Shown here piece by piece: positions 8,014-14,965 of a stretch of DNA of 39,439 nt (the first letter of the stretch is position 1; every line of letters starts with the position of its first letter). The notes below the pieces were generated by a model. The model was given only the letters and a program-made list of their open reading frames with translations, was not told the DNA's origin and ran no database searches. Both the position numbers and the translations under genes were made by a program. Origin of the DNA: Candidatus Palauibacter denitrificans (GTDB lineage Bacteria; Gemmatimonadota; Gemmatimonadetes; Palauibacterales; Palauibacteraceae); the NCBI GenBank assembly GCA_009841015.1, contig VXMQ01000010.1:1-39439 (forward strand), given 5' to 3'.

Positions 8014-8838
8014 CTATTCGAAGGGATCGGGAAGTTCCCCGGCCCAGTCCAGGAAGCCCGCGCCGGCCGGCGTCCAGACCACGATCGCGCCGCAGGTCGA
8101 ACCCGTGCGCATGAACTCCATCGGCGTCTCGACGTCCCGCCTGTAGACCTCGACGGCGCCGAGAACTTCCCTCTCGAGATCGTCGAACTGCATCCCCGCC
8201 TGGTACATCCCGTCCAGGTAGAGCGCCGGCGGACATCCGAGCCGGGCGCCTTCTCCGAGGAAGATCTCGGCTCTCCCGTATTCGACCCGGCCCACGGCGA
8301 CGTTCGGCAGGCCGCGCAGGAGGTCGCTGGGCAGACGCGGGTTGCGATTGATGATGTCCCGCGGCGTGAAGAAGGTCCCGAACCCTTTTTCCATGCGTTC
8401 CAGGAAGCCCTCCAGGTGCCGCGCACGGCGGGTCTGCCGTACCTCCACCGTGAGATCCGCGATGCGAATGACGGTACTTGAAAGGGTCAACGTGACGCTC
8501 GTCGTATGGTCGGGCTCGAGATCGATGACCGTATAGCCGGCCTCATAGCCGATGTATCGTACCTCGACCGAGTCCCTGCCGGCCCAGGTCCGGGGGACCC
8601 GGAAGTTGCCTTCGGCATCGGTGATCGCGCCGTACCCGGAGCCCAGGAGGATCACGCGGGCCCCTTCGATCGGAAGTCCCGTCGAGGCGCTGACCACCTG
8701 CCCGATCAGCTCCGCCATCTCCCGTTCCGTCTCCTCCTGCGCCGCAGCCGAACCCGGCGAGCCCGCCAGCACGCCTGCCGCGACGAGGGTCAGCGTCGCC
8801 CAGCGGGCGCCTCTGTTTCTCGACTCCAATACACTCAT
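8014..8838 (-). CDS. Carboxypeptidase-regulatory-like and TonB-plug domain protein, without barrel
   Basis: This 274-residue exported protein has a signal peptide ending SAAA before QEE. A CarboxypepD_reg-like domain follows (about residues 43-115), with the pattern LIGQVVSASTGLPIEGARVILLGSG, then TDAEGNFRVP and VRYIGYE. A TonB-receptor plug-like segment comes next (IINRNPRLPSDLLRGLPNV, then PPALYLDGMYQ, then VEVYRRD). It ends at about the point where a 22-strand barrel would start, so it is a barrel-less plug protein and not a broken receptor: the end PDPFE is clean. GGGGAG lies 5 bases before the ATG. It follows the DUF6265-like gene by 67 bases on the same strand. Function unknown; an outer-membrane or periplasmic accessory role is inferred. 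Confidence 0.8.
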   Translation of the reverse strand: MSVLESRNRGARWATLTLVAAGVLAGSPGSAAAQEETEREMAELIGQVVSASTGLPIEGARVILLGSGYGAITDAEGNFRVPRTWAGRDSVEVRYIGYEAGYTVIDLEPDHTTSVTLTLSSTVIRIADLTVEVRQTRRARHLEGFLERMEKGFGTFFTPRDIINRNPRLPSDLLRGLPNVAVGRVEYGRAEIFLGEGARLGCPPALYLDGMYQAGMQFDDLEREVLGAVEVYRRDVETPMEFMRTGSTCGAIVVWTPAGAGFLDWAGELPDPFE

Positions 8839-8905
8839 ACGACTCCCCCGGTCGGGTCCGGCTCTCTCCCGGATAAACGCTTTCCTTCGCCCGAAAGATA
8901 CGGCC

Positions 8906-9547
8906 TTATCGCCTCGTCATCGACAGCACCGTCGGATCTCCCCCTCCGCTGCCATGAATGGTGACGATCAGTTCGGCGCCCGTCGGGCTCTCGTACGTGA
9001 ACCACCACGGAGCGTTCGGCGGCGGCGCCTCCGCCGTGCTCCGGAAGATGGCCTCGCGGCCTTCCAGAGTCGTGAGACGGTATTCGAGCCGCGTCTCCTC
9101 CCACGGCTCCCAGCCCCGCCCGACGTGCTTGAACCGATAGTAGATCTCGCCATCGTCATCCTGTTCCAGCAGCAGAAGTTCGTACATGACCGCCAGACCG
9201 TCGCGGACGAGGCGGAAGGAGCCGGACATCGAGCGCCCCGCGGGGCTGAACCACGCCTCCTCGATCTGTCCTCCGAAGGCGTCCCCGCCCCAGTGACCGG
9301 CGATCCACGCCAGCTCGTCGAGACTGACGCCGCCGGAAGGCGCGGCCGGCGCCGCGCGGCCCTCGGGATCCGCATCCTGGCCCATCGCTCCTGCGGCGCC
9401 CACGAGGTGGACGACAGCCGCGAGCGCGACGGCGGCCGCGGCCGCCCGGCAGCGAAAGACCCGCGCCGGAGACGTTTGAGAAACCGCGGATCCCGCCGCA
9501 TCTTCGCACGACATGAGAGCCGTTCTGAAAGTCATCGTCTCGGTCAT
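8906..9547 (-). CDS. DUF6265-like exported protein
   Basis: This 213-residue protein has a hydrophobic signal segment (AAAAAVALAAVVHLVGAAGAMG) followed by a lipocalin-like domain resembling DUF6265: LDELAWIAGHWGG, EEAWFSPAGRSMSGSFRLVRDG, YELLLLEQDDDGEIYYRFKH and a C-terminal strand LIVTIHGS. Such domains are of unknown function. ATG 9547 is chosen because AGGAGG lies 6 bases upstream; ATGs at 9535 and 9514 lack a site. This start places its first 12 codons over the beginning of the divergent membrane-protein gene. The gene is followed by the TonB-plug gene on the same strand. Confidence 0.75.
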   Translation of the reverse strand: MTETMTFRTALMSCEDAAGSAVSQTSPARVFRCRAAAAAVALAAVVHLVGAAGAMGQDADPEGRAAPAAPSGGVSLDELAWIAGHWGGDAFGGQIEEAWFSPAGRSMSGSFRLVRDGLAVMYELLLLEQDDDGEIYYRFKHVGRGWEPWEETRLEYRLTTLEGREAIFRSTAEAPPPNAPWWFTYESPTGAELIVTIHGSGGGDPTVLSMTRR

Positions 9548-9872
9548 CGTCTGCCTCCTCGCCGGCCTCGCGGGGCTGGCGCTCGTGTTCAGAGACCTGC
9601 CCGTCGGACCCGGTCCGGGGCTCATCGGACTCGGGGGTCTCCTGTACTTCTCCGCAGGCTTCGGCCTCGCGCGGTGGCACCGCGGCGCGCGTCCCCTCCT
9701 CTGGGGGCTGGCGCCTGGCTGGAGCCTGGTCCTGCTGGGCGCGATCGGCGTCTGGGTGACGGTGACGGACCCGCCGTCCGGCCACTGGGGTCTGGCACTT
9801 CTCTTCCTGTTCGGCCCGGCCGTCGCGAGCTCGACCGGCGCCGTCCTCGCCACGCGGACGGGGAAACGCTAG
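9513..9872 (+). CDS. Small four-helix membrane protein of unknown function
   Basis: This 119-residue protein has four hydrophobic segments: KVIVSVIVCLLAGLAGLALVF, GLIGLGGLLYFSAGFGLA, LLWGLAPGWSLVLLGAIGVWV and LALLFLFGPAVASSTGAVLA. It ends with a basic tail. I recognise no family. ATG 9513 lies on a CATG palindrome that is also an in-frame ATG of the divergent DUF6265-like gene, and its TAG lies on CTAG, whose other strand is the stop of the methyltransferase gene. No clear ribosome site precedes ATG 9513, so the start is uncertain, but the membrane pattern supports coding. Confidence 0.6.
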   Translation: MRAVLKVIVSVIVCLLAGLAGLALVFRDLPVGPGPGLIGLGGLLYFSAGFGLARWHRGARPLLWGLAPGWSLVLLGAIGVWVTVTDPPSGHWGLALLFLFGPAVASSTGAVLATRTGKR

Positions 9873-10501
9873 CAGTCCGTGGTGCCCGGTCTGGCCACGC
9901 CAAGGTAGACGGAACCCAGCGCCCGGGGCACCCCGGGCATCGTGAAGCGGTCGAGGTCGACGATCCGGAATCCGCCGCGCTCGATCTCGGCATCGATCCT
10001 CCGGTTTATGTTGCAGCCACAGGCGACGACATTCTGGACGGGGTTGAGCGTATCCTGGAGGCGCGAAACCCAGCCGCTCTCGTTCCGCCCGTGCTCGAGG
10101 AAGAGCAACTCCCCGGAGGGTTTCAACGCACGTCTCAGTTCAAGCAGGGCGTCCCTGAGCCGCCCGATGGAACACAGCGTCCAGGTGCTCGTCACCGTAT
10201 CGAAGTGCTCGTCCGGAAAGGGGAGTTGGTCGGCGGCGTCATGGATCAGGCGCTCGACGGGGAAGGGGGCACGGGCGATGCGGGCGCGTACGCGGCGCTC
10301 CAGCACGGCCGCGGGGTCGATGCCGGTGACGCGCCGAACCGATGTCGGGTAACAGTCGAGGTTGAGGCCCGTGCCGAAGCCGACTTCGAGCACCTCTCCC
10401 CGCGCGCGGGAGAGGACCCGACGCCGATACCGGCGGTGCAGGTCGCCTTTGAGTCCGCTCTCCATGAGACGCGGAAAGATGTGTTCGGAGTACAGACCCA
10501 C
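9869..10501 (-). CDS. Class I SAM-dependent methyltransferase
   Basis: This 210-residue methyltransferase has SAM motif I EVGFGTGLN, an acidic end to strand 2 (VTGIDPA), a motif II/III region LPFPDEHFDTVTSTWTLCSI, and LKPSGELLFLEHGRNESG as the post-motif strand. The sequence after that (LQDTLNPVQNVVACGCNINRRI) resembles METTL7/UbiE-like small-molecule or lipid methyltransferases. The start is GTG 10501, with GGGGAG 8 bases upstream. The stop overlaps that of the convergent membrane-protein gene on CTAG. Substrate unknown. Confidence 0.88.
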   Translation of the reverse strand: MGLYSEHIFPRLMESGLKGDLHRRYRRRVLSRARGEVLEVGFGTGLNLDCYPTSVRRVTGIDPAAVLERRVRARIARAPFPVERLIHDAADQLPFPDEHFDTVTSTWTLCSIGRLRDALLELRRALKPSGELLFLEHGRNESGWVSRLQDTLNPVQNVVACGCNINRRIDAEIERGGFRIVDLDRFTMPGVPRALGSVYLGVARPGTTDC

Positions 10502-10510
10502 TCGCTATTC

Positions 10511-10551
10511 TCCCCGGTGACGCGGGCGCCCTCCTCCCCGGTGACGAGGGC
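10511..10551. repeat. Short direct repeat upstream of the methyltransferase
   Basis: TCCCCGGTGACGNGGGCG occurs twice (10511-10528 and 10534-10551), with period 23 and one mismatch. The first copy contains the complement of the methyltransferase ribosome site. Two phased copies could be a regulator site or a chance duplication. Confidence 0.5.
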
Positions 10552-10561
10552 GAAGGTTGAA

Positions 10562-10583
10562 ACGTCTACCGAAACATAGACGT
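10562..10583. promoter_or_regulatory. Perfect inverted repeat, candidate operator
   Basis: ACGTCTA (10562-10568) and TAGACGT (10577-10583) flank the 8-base spacer CCGAAACA. It lies in the 185-base gap between the divergent methyltransferase and outer-membrane genes and is AT-richer than its surroundings. A dimeric regulator site is one reading; no matching regulator is in the window. Confidence 0.4.
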
Positions 10584-10686
10584 ACCGGCTCCCGTCGGGA
10601 TGGGTCGCCGTCCAGGCGTCAAGTCCCGCCATGGGCCGCGAGCCCCGCGCCTTGACGCGGAGCTGGCTCTGGATTGGAGATCGCTC

Positions 10687-13005
10687 TTGAATCGAACGCA
10701 GCGGGGCCTTTGCCGCGGGCTGCTGGCGCTGGCGATGTGCATGGGGGCCGTCACGGGCGTCGCGTTCGACGTGCGCGCCCTCCAGGAGCCGCCCGTTCCG
10801 GTTTCGCGGCCGATTCCGTCCGACGCCTACGCCGACGAAGGGATCGCGGGACTGATCGAGCGCGCCCTGGAGCAGCGCAAGGCCCGGGCCGAGGGGCTGA
10901 CGAGCTTCGAGGCGACCTTCCGCGAGCGCATCTACGCCGGGCTGGGCGGCGCGTTCCTGCGCCGCGAACGCGCGATGTTTCACCAGGAGCGCGTCGCGCG
11001 TCTGCGCTGGGCGGCGGAGGGCGAACACATCGTCCGCTGGCTGGGGGTGCGCCGCGGGGTGCCGATCGTCGGCCTCGGCGTCGAGTTCGAGGACGACCTG
11101 CGCGACGACGACGCATTCGAGCTCGACTTCGACATGATCGATCCGGCGAGCGAGCACGTGACGGTCGGTTCGGAGTGGGCCCTGCATCCCCTCGCAGATA
11201 CCGCGGCCTACCACTACCGCTACCGCTCCGGCGATACGCTGCGCATCCGCTTCCCCGGGGACGACCGCACGGTGACGCTGATCGAGGCCATCGTCGAGCC
11301 CCGGGAGGCCCGCTTCGACCGCATTGTCGGCTCGCTGTGGTTCGACGCCGACGAAGGGGTCCTCACGCGCGCCGCCTACCGCCCGGCGATCGAGTTCGAT
11401 TTCGACCGCGAAGAACCGGAGGACGCGGAAGACGTTCCCGGGTTCGTGAAGCCGATCCGCGCCCGGGTCGAATTCATCACGATCGACTACGGACTCCAGG
11501 AGCTCCGTTGGTGGCTCCCGAATCGCATGGCCTTCGACGCGGTCGCCACGATGGCGGACCTCGCGAGCATGCCGGTCCGCTATGAATGGACCTTCGAGGA
11601 CTACGCCGTGGATGTGGAACCGTCGCTCGATCCGGGAGAGGATCTGCCGGAGGGTTGGACGCGGTGGGTCGACGGCGACGAAGAGTTCGTTGCGCCCGAA
11701 GGGCAGGTGCTTGACGTGACTGTGACTGAAGGTCGAACCCGGCGTCGGGAGGAGCGCGAGGCCGAGCGGACGCGCGACGACCCTCTAACCGCGGAACCGG
11801 ACTCGCTACCCGAAGCCGTGCGGCCGGTCGTGATCATCGTTCCTCCCGTCAGGGAACTCCCCTTGTCCCGGGAGCTTCCGGAGCCGCTCTTCTCCGCCAC
11901 CGTCGACGCCTTCGCGGCGGCGGAACTCGACGACCTGAAGGACCGCCTGTCCTCGCTGCAGATCCCCGCCGCCATGGCCCTGGGTCCCCGCCTGGATCTC
12001 GCTCCGGGCCTGCGCCGCCTGCGCTACAACCGGGTCGAGGGGCTGTCGCTCAGCGCCCGCTTCGCGGTACCGACCGGAGTCACGTCGGAGTTCGCGGTCA
12101 CGCCGCGAATCGGCATCCCGGAGTGGGAGCCCGGCCTGGAGGTCGGGTGGCGGCGCCAGACGGCGACGGGCGGCTTCGGGATCATGGCGTACCGGCGCCT
12201 CACCGACCTCGGCGACTGGGGCCGCCCGCTCTCCTTCGGCAACTCCTTCAACAGCCTCGTCATGGGGTACGACGAAGGTCTCTACTTCCGGGAGACCGGT
12301 CTCGAGATCTCGGCGAGCCGGCAGGGGAAGCGGACGCGCGTGGAGGGCGCGCTCTTCGCGGAGCGCCACCAGAACGCACTCAAGCAGAGCGATGCCTCGC
12401 TCCCGAACCTCTTCGGCGACGCGGTCTTCCCGGACAACATCGTCGCCGCGCGCGGCGACATTGCCGGCATCTCGGGCCGCCTGCGCGCGTTCTCCTCGGT
12501 GGACCCGGGCGCGCCGGTCCTCAGCGGCTCCATCTGGGGCGAAGCCGCGACGGGCGATTTCGATCTCTACGGGCGAGCCGCCGTCTCCGCGGCGCTGCAA
12601 CTCCCCGTGAACCAGTGGTCCGTGGCGTTGGAGGGCGGGGCGGGAAGGGTGTTCGGAGAGCCGCCCCCACAGCGACACTTTCACCTCGGCGGGTCGTACA
12701 CGCTGCGGGCCTTCGACCCCGTGTCGACCGGGGGCGCGAGTTTCTGGTTCGGCCGGTTCGAACTGGGACGGGGCTTCCGGATCGGCGATCCCACGTACGA
12801 CATCGGCGGAAGCCCGGTACGGATCACGGGGTTCTGGGACGCGGGCTGGACGGGACCTGTGGATGCCTTCGGCACCGAGGGCTGGCGGTCGAGCGTGGGG
12901 CTGGGCCTGTCGCTCATGGACGGCCTGTTCCGCATCGACATCGCCCGCGCCGTCCGAGGCGGCAGCCTCTGGCGGCTCCACGTATACTCCGACGGCCTCA
13001 TGTAA
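10687..13005 (+). CDS. Outer-membrane beta-barrel protein, Omp85/surface-antigen-like C terminus
   Basis: This protein of about 772 residues has a signal peptide (GLCRGLLALAMCMGAVTGVA). Its N-terminal half (to about residue 400) is a soluble, acid-rich region, followed by a proline- and charge-rich linker. The C-terminal half has alternating amphipathic strands ending in a barrel. The segment HFHLGGSYTLRAFDP followed by FWFGRFELGRGF resembles the conserved L6-type motif and late strands of BamA/TpsB surface-antigen barrels. TTG 10687 has GGAGA 6 bases upstream and starts right at the signal peptide; the in-frame extension further upstream has no hydrophobic start. The stop is 45 bases before the first signal peptidase gene. 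Cargo or role unknown. Confidence 0.75.
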   Translation: MNRTQRGLCRGLLALAMCMGAVTGVAFDVRALQEPPVPVSRPIPSDAYADEGIAGLIERALEQRKARAEGLTSFEATFRERIYAGLGGAFLRRERAMFHQERVARLRWAAEGEHIVRWLGVRRGVPIVGLGVEFEDDLRDDDAFELDFDMIDPASEHVTVGSEWALHPLADTAAYHYRYRSGDTLRIRFPGDDRTVTLIEAIVEPREARFDRIVGSLWFDADEGVLTRAAYRPAIEFDFDREEPEDAEDVPGFVKPIRARVEFITIDYGLQELRWWLPNRMAFDAVATMADLASMPVRYEWTFEDYAVDVEPSLDPGEDLPEGWTRWVDGDEEFVAPEGQVLDVTVTEGRTRRREEREAERTRDDPLTAEPDSLPEAVRPVVIIVPPVRELPLSRELPEPLFSATVDAFAAAELDDLKDRLSSLQIPAAMALGPRLDLAPGLRRLRYNRVEGLSLSARFAVPTGVTSEFAVTPRIGIPEWEPGLEVGWRRQTATGGFGIMAYRRLTDLGDWGRPLSFGNSFNSLVMGYDEGLYFRETGLEISASRQGKRTRVEGALFAERHQNALKQSDASLPNLFGDAVFPDNIVAARGDIAGISGRLRAFSSVDPGAPVLSGSIWGEAATGDFDLYGRAAVSAALQLPVNQWSVALEGGAGRVFGEPPPQRHFHLGGSYTLRAFDPVSTGGASFWFGRFELGRGFRIGDPTYDIGGSPVRITGFWDAGWTGPVDAFGTEGWRSSVGLGLSLMDGLFRIDIARAVRGGSLWRLHVYSDGLM

Positions 13006-13049
13006 CGATGCGGGATATCGGCGGTTCCTGTAACGGGAAGTCGGACGAC

Positions 13050-13769
13050 ATGGCCGGGAAGCAGACCAGGAGCAGCAAGGCGGCCGACGCAGGAAAGTCG
13101 GCGAGGGAGTGGGCTCGATCAGTGATCGTCGCAGCCGCCGGCCTCCTCTTCTTTCGAACATTTCTCCTGGCGACGTCCGTGATCTCCTCCGGGTCGATGG
13201 AGAACACCCTCCTGGTCGGCGATTTTCTGCTCGTGAACAAGCTTGCCCTGGGCACGACGATCCCGTTCACCGAGGTTCGCATTCCGGGCTACGCGGAGCC
13301 GGTCCACGGCGACATCATCGTATTCCGCTCCGACCATTCGCCGGGAATGGATCTCGTGAAGCGCACGGTCGGCCTGCCCGGCGACACGCTCCGAATGGAG
13401 GGCGGCGTCCTGTACCGGAATGGAGTCGAGGTCGAGGAACCCTACGTCCGCCGCGATCCACGCCGGCCCGATGCCGGAGACATCCGAATGCAGTGGCAGA
13501 GGGAGTACCTGGTTCGGGACCCGGACCGAAACGAGTACGGGCCGACGCGGGACAATTGGGGACCGCTCGTCGTCCCCCGGGAGCGCTACTTCATGCTTGG
13601 CGACAACCGCGACGACAGCCTCGATTCGCGATACTGGGGTCTCGTGGAGCGGGCGAAGATGAGGGGAAAGCCGTTCTTCATCTACTTCTCGTACGATCGG
13701 GACGCGCTAGAGCCGTTTCGGGTTCTGACGGCGATGAGACCCGGCAGGATAGGGTCCCGACCCGACTGA
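13050..13769 (+). CDS. lepB: Type I signal peptidase (first of a tandem pair)
   Basis: This 239-residue inner-membrane peptidase removes signal peptides from exported proteins. One N-terminal membrane helix (SVIVAAAGLLFFRTFLL) precedes box B, with catalytic Ser49 (SSGSMENTLLVGDF). Box D carries catalytic Lys104 (VKRTVGLPGD), and box E reads GDNRDDSLDSRYWG. About 30 extra residues (PDAGDIRMQWQREYLVRDPD) lie between boxes D and E. ATG 13050 is preferred over 13008 because it gives an N terminus matching the next copy (MAGK versus MARS). The second copy follows after 154 bases and shares nearly all motifs, so this is a local duplication. Confidence 0.93.
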   Translation: MAGKQTRSSKAADAGKSAREWARSVIVAAAGLLFFRTFLLATSVISSGSMENTLLVGDFLLVNKLALGTTIPFTEVRIPGYAEPVHGDIIVFRSDHSPGMDLVKRTVGLPGDTLRMEGGVLYRNGVEVEEPYVRRDPRRPDAGDIRMQWQREYLVRDPDRNEYGPTRDNWGPLVVPRERYFMLGDNRDDSLDSRYWGLVERAKMRGKPFFIYFSYDRDALEPFRVLTAMRPGRIGSRPD

Positions 13770-13874
13770 CGGTCCGTACGGCTGGCCGCGCCGGCCGGAG
13801 CTGCCCGAAGCGTTGCGCGTTTGCGTGGCGGGTGAGATGGCCGCAGAGTAGCGTCCGCCGCAACCGACGATGAT

Positions 13875-13888
13875 GCCCGGCGCCGGGC
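13875..13888. repeat. 14-base perfect palindrome between signal peptidase genes
   Basis: GCCCGGCGCCGGGC is fully palindromic and lies 35 bases before the second signal peptidase start. It could be a regulator site or a GC-rich structure in the leader. In sequence this GC-rich, chance is plausible. Confidence 0.3.
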
Positions 13889-13923
13889 GTGGCGGCGATC
13901 CCCACAGGAGAGCACGCCGAAAC

Positions 13924-14694
13924 ATGGCACGAAGTCGCAGAGCGAAGGGCCGTACCGCAGAGGCGGACGAAGCCGCGGAAGCGCGGGAACGTTCCCCGTC
14001 TCCGGCGGCGTTCAGCGCGGAGTGGTTCCGCGACTGGGCGCGCACCCTGCTCGTCGCCTTCCTCATCTTCATCTTCTTCCGGACGTTCCTGCTGGCGACG
14101 TTCGTGATCACGTCGGGGTCGATGGAGGGGACGCTTCTGGTCGGCGATTTCCTGCTCGTGAACAAGACATCGCTCGGTGCGCCGATCCCGTTTACGAATG
14201 CCCGCGTGCCGGGATACGCCGAGCCGGAGTACGGGGACATCATCGTGTTCAGGGCGGACCATTCCCCCGGGCTGGACATCGTCAAGCGGACCGTGGGTTT
14301 GCCCGGAGACACGCTACGCATGGAGGGAGGCATCTTCTACAGGAACGGCGTCGCCGTCGACGAACCGTACGTCCGCCGGAATCCGCGACAGCTGGATGAA
14401 GAGGATCCGCGGATGCTGTGGCAACTGGCGCACCTGATTCCGGATCCGGAGCGGGGCGAGTATGAACCCACGCGGGACCACTGGGGACCGCTCGTGGTGC
14501 CGCCGGAGCGCTACTTCATGTTGGGGGACAACCGGGAGGAGAGCCTCGATTCGCGCTACTGGGGGTTCGTCGAACGCGGGAAGATGCGGGGCAGGCCCTT
14601 CTTTATCTACTTCTCGTACGACCGGGAGGCACTGAGGCCGCTGAAGGCCCTCACGGCGATGAGGCCGGGACGGATCGGACCCTCCCCGGACTAG
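13924..14694 (+). CDS. lepB: Type I signal peptidase (second of a tandem pair)
   Basis: This 256-residue paralogue has a longer basic/acidic N-terminal tail (residues 1-35) before the membrane helix LLVAFLIFIFFRTFLLATFV. Catalytic Ser66 (TSGSMEGTLLVGDF), Lys121 (VKRTVGLPGD) and box E (GDNREESLDSRYWG) are intact. The same insertion between boxes D and E and the same end (AMRPGRIGPSPD) are shared with the first copy. AGGAG lies 13 bases before ATG 13924, rather far; an earlier in-frame ATG at 13870 would add a tail not seen in the first copy. Two active copies may divide substrates or expression. Confidence 0.92.
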   Translation: MARSRRAKGRTAEADEAAEARERSPSPAAFSAEWFRDWARTLLVAFLIFIFFRTFLLATFVITSGSMEGTLLVGDFLLVNKTSLGAPIPFTNARVPGYAEPEYGDIIVFRADHSPGLDIVKRTVGLPGDTLRMEGGIFYRNGVAVDEPYVRRNPRQLDEEDPRMLWQLAHLIPDPERGEYEPTRDHWGPLVVPPERYFMLGDNREESLDSRYWGFVERGKMRGRPFFIYFSYDREALRPLKALTAMRPGRIGPSPD

Positions 14695-14725
14695 CGGGAA
14701 CCGAGCGACTCGCGGGAACCGAGCG
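14694..14725. repeat. Short tandem direct repeat after the second signal peptidase gene
   Basis: GCGGGAACCGAGCG occurs at 14694-14707 and 14712-14725, an exact 14-base match with period 18. The first copy starts on the last base of the signal peptidase stop. No clear function. Confidence 0.5.
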
Positions 14726-14740
14726 TATTCCGTGCCGCCG

Positions 14741-14803
14741 TCAGAGCTTCTTGAGCAGCTTCCGAATGACGATCACGGCAACGGCGATGGCGATCTTTCT
14801 CAT
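14741..14803 (-). CDS. Possible 20-residue membrane micropeptide
   Basis: An ATG at 14803 is preceded by AAGGAAG with good spacing and opens a 20-codon frame. It encodes MRK, then a fully hydrophobic core IAIAVAVIVI, then RKLLKKL and TGA. Basic ends around a short hydrophobic core resemble membrane-active peptides or very small membrane proteins. It sits in the 271-base gap between the signal peptidase and RND adaptor genes, on the opposite strand to both. Evidence is the ribosome site and composition only; conservation is unknown. Confidence 0.4.
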   Translation of the reverse strand: MRKIAIAVAVIVIRKLLKKL

Positions 14804-14965
14804 CAGGTCTTCCTTTTCCGCGCATGGCGTACGCTTCAAGGTGGCGAGGCCAGGCTCTGCCGAACAGTACGGGCCGCTGCCCGGTCGGTTTCGGGCGCTC
14901 TGGCCCACGGCCGGGGGTCGGGCAACGTTGAACGGACGGGACAGGCTCGCAGTCCAGGAGGTGTC

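Noticed and set aside
8552..10579. 675-residue plus-strand frame across three genes
   Set aside because: It crosses the TonB-plug, DUF6265-like and methyltransferase genes, each with strong evidence on the minus strand or another frame.
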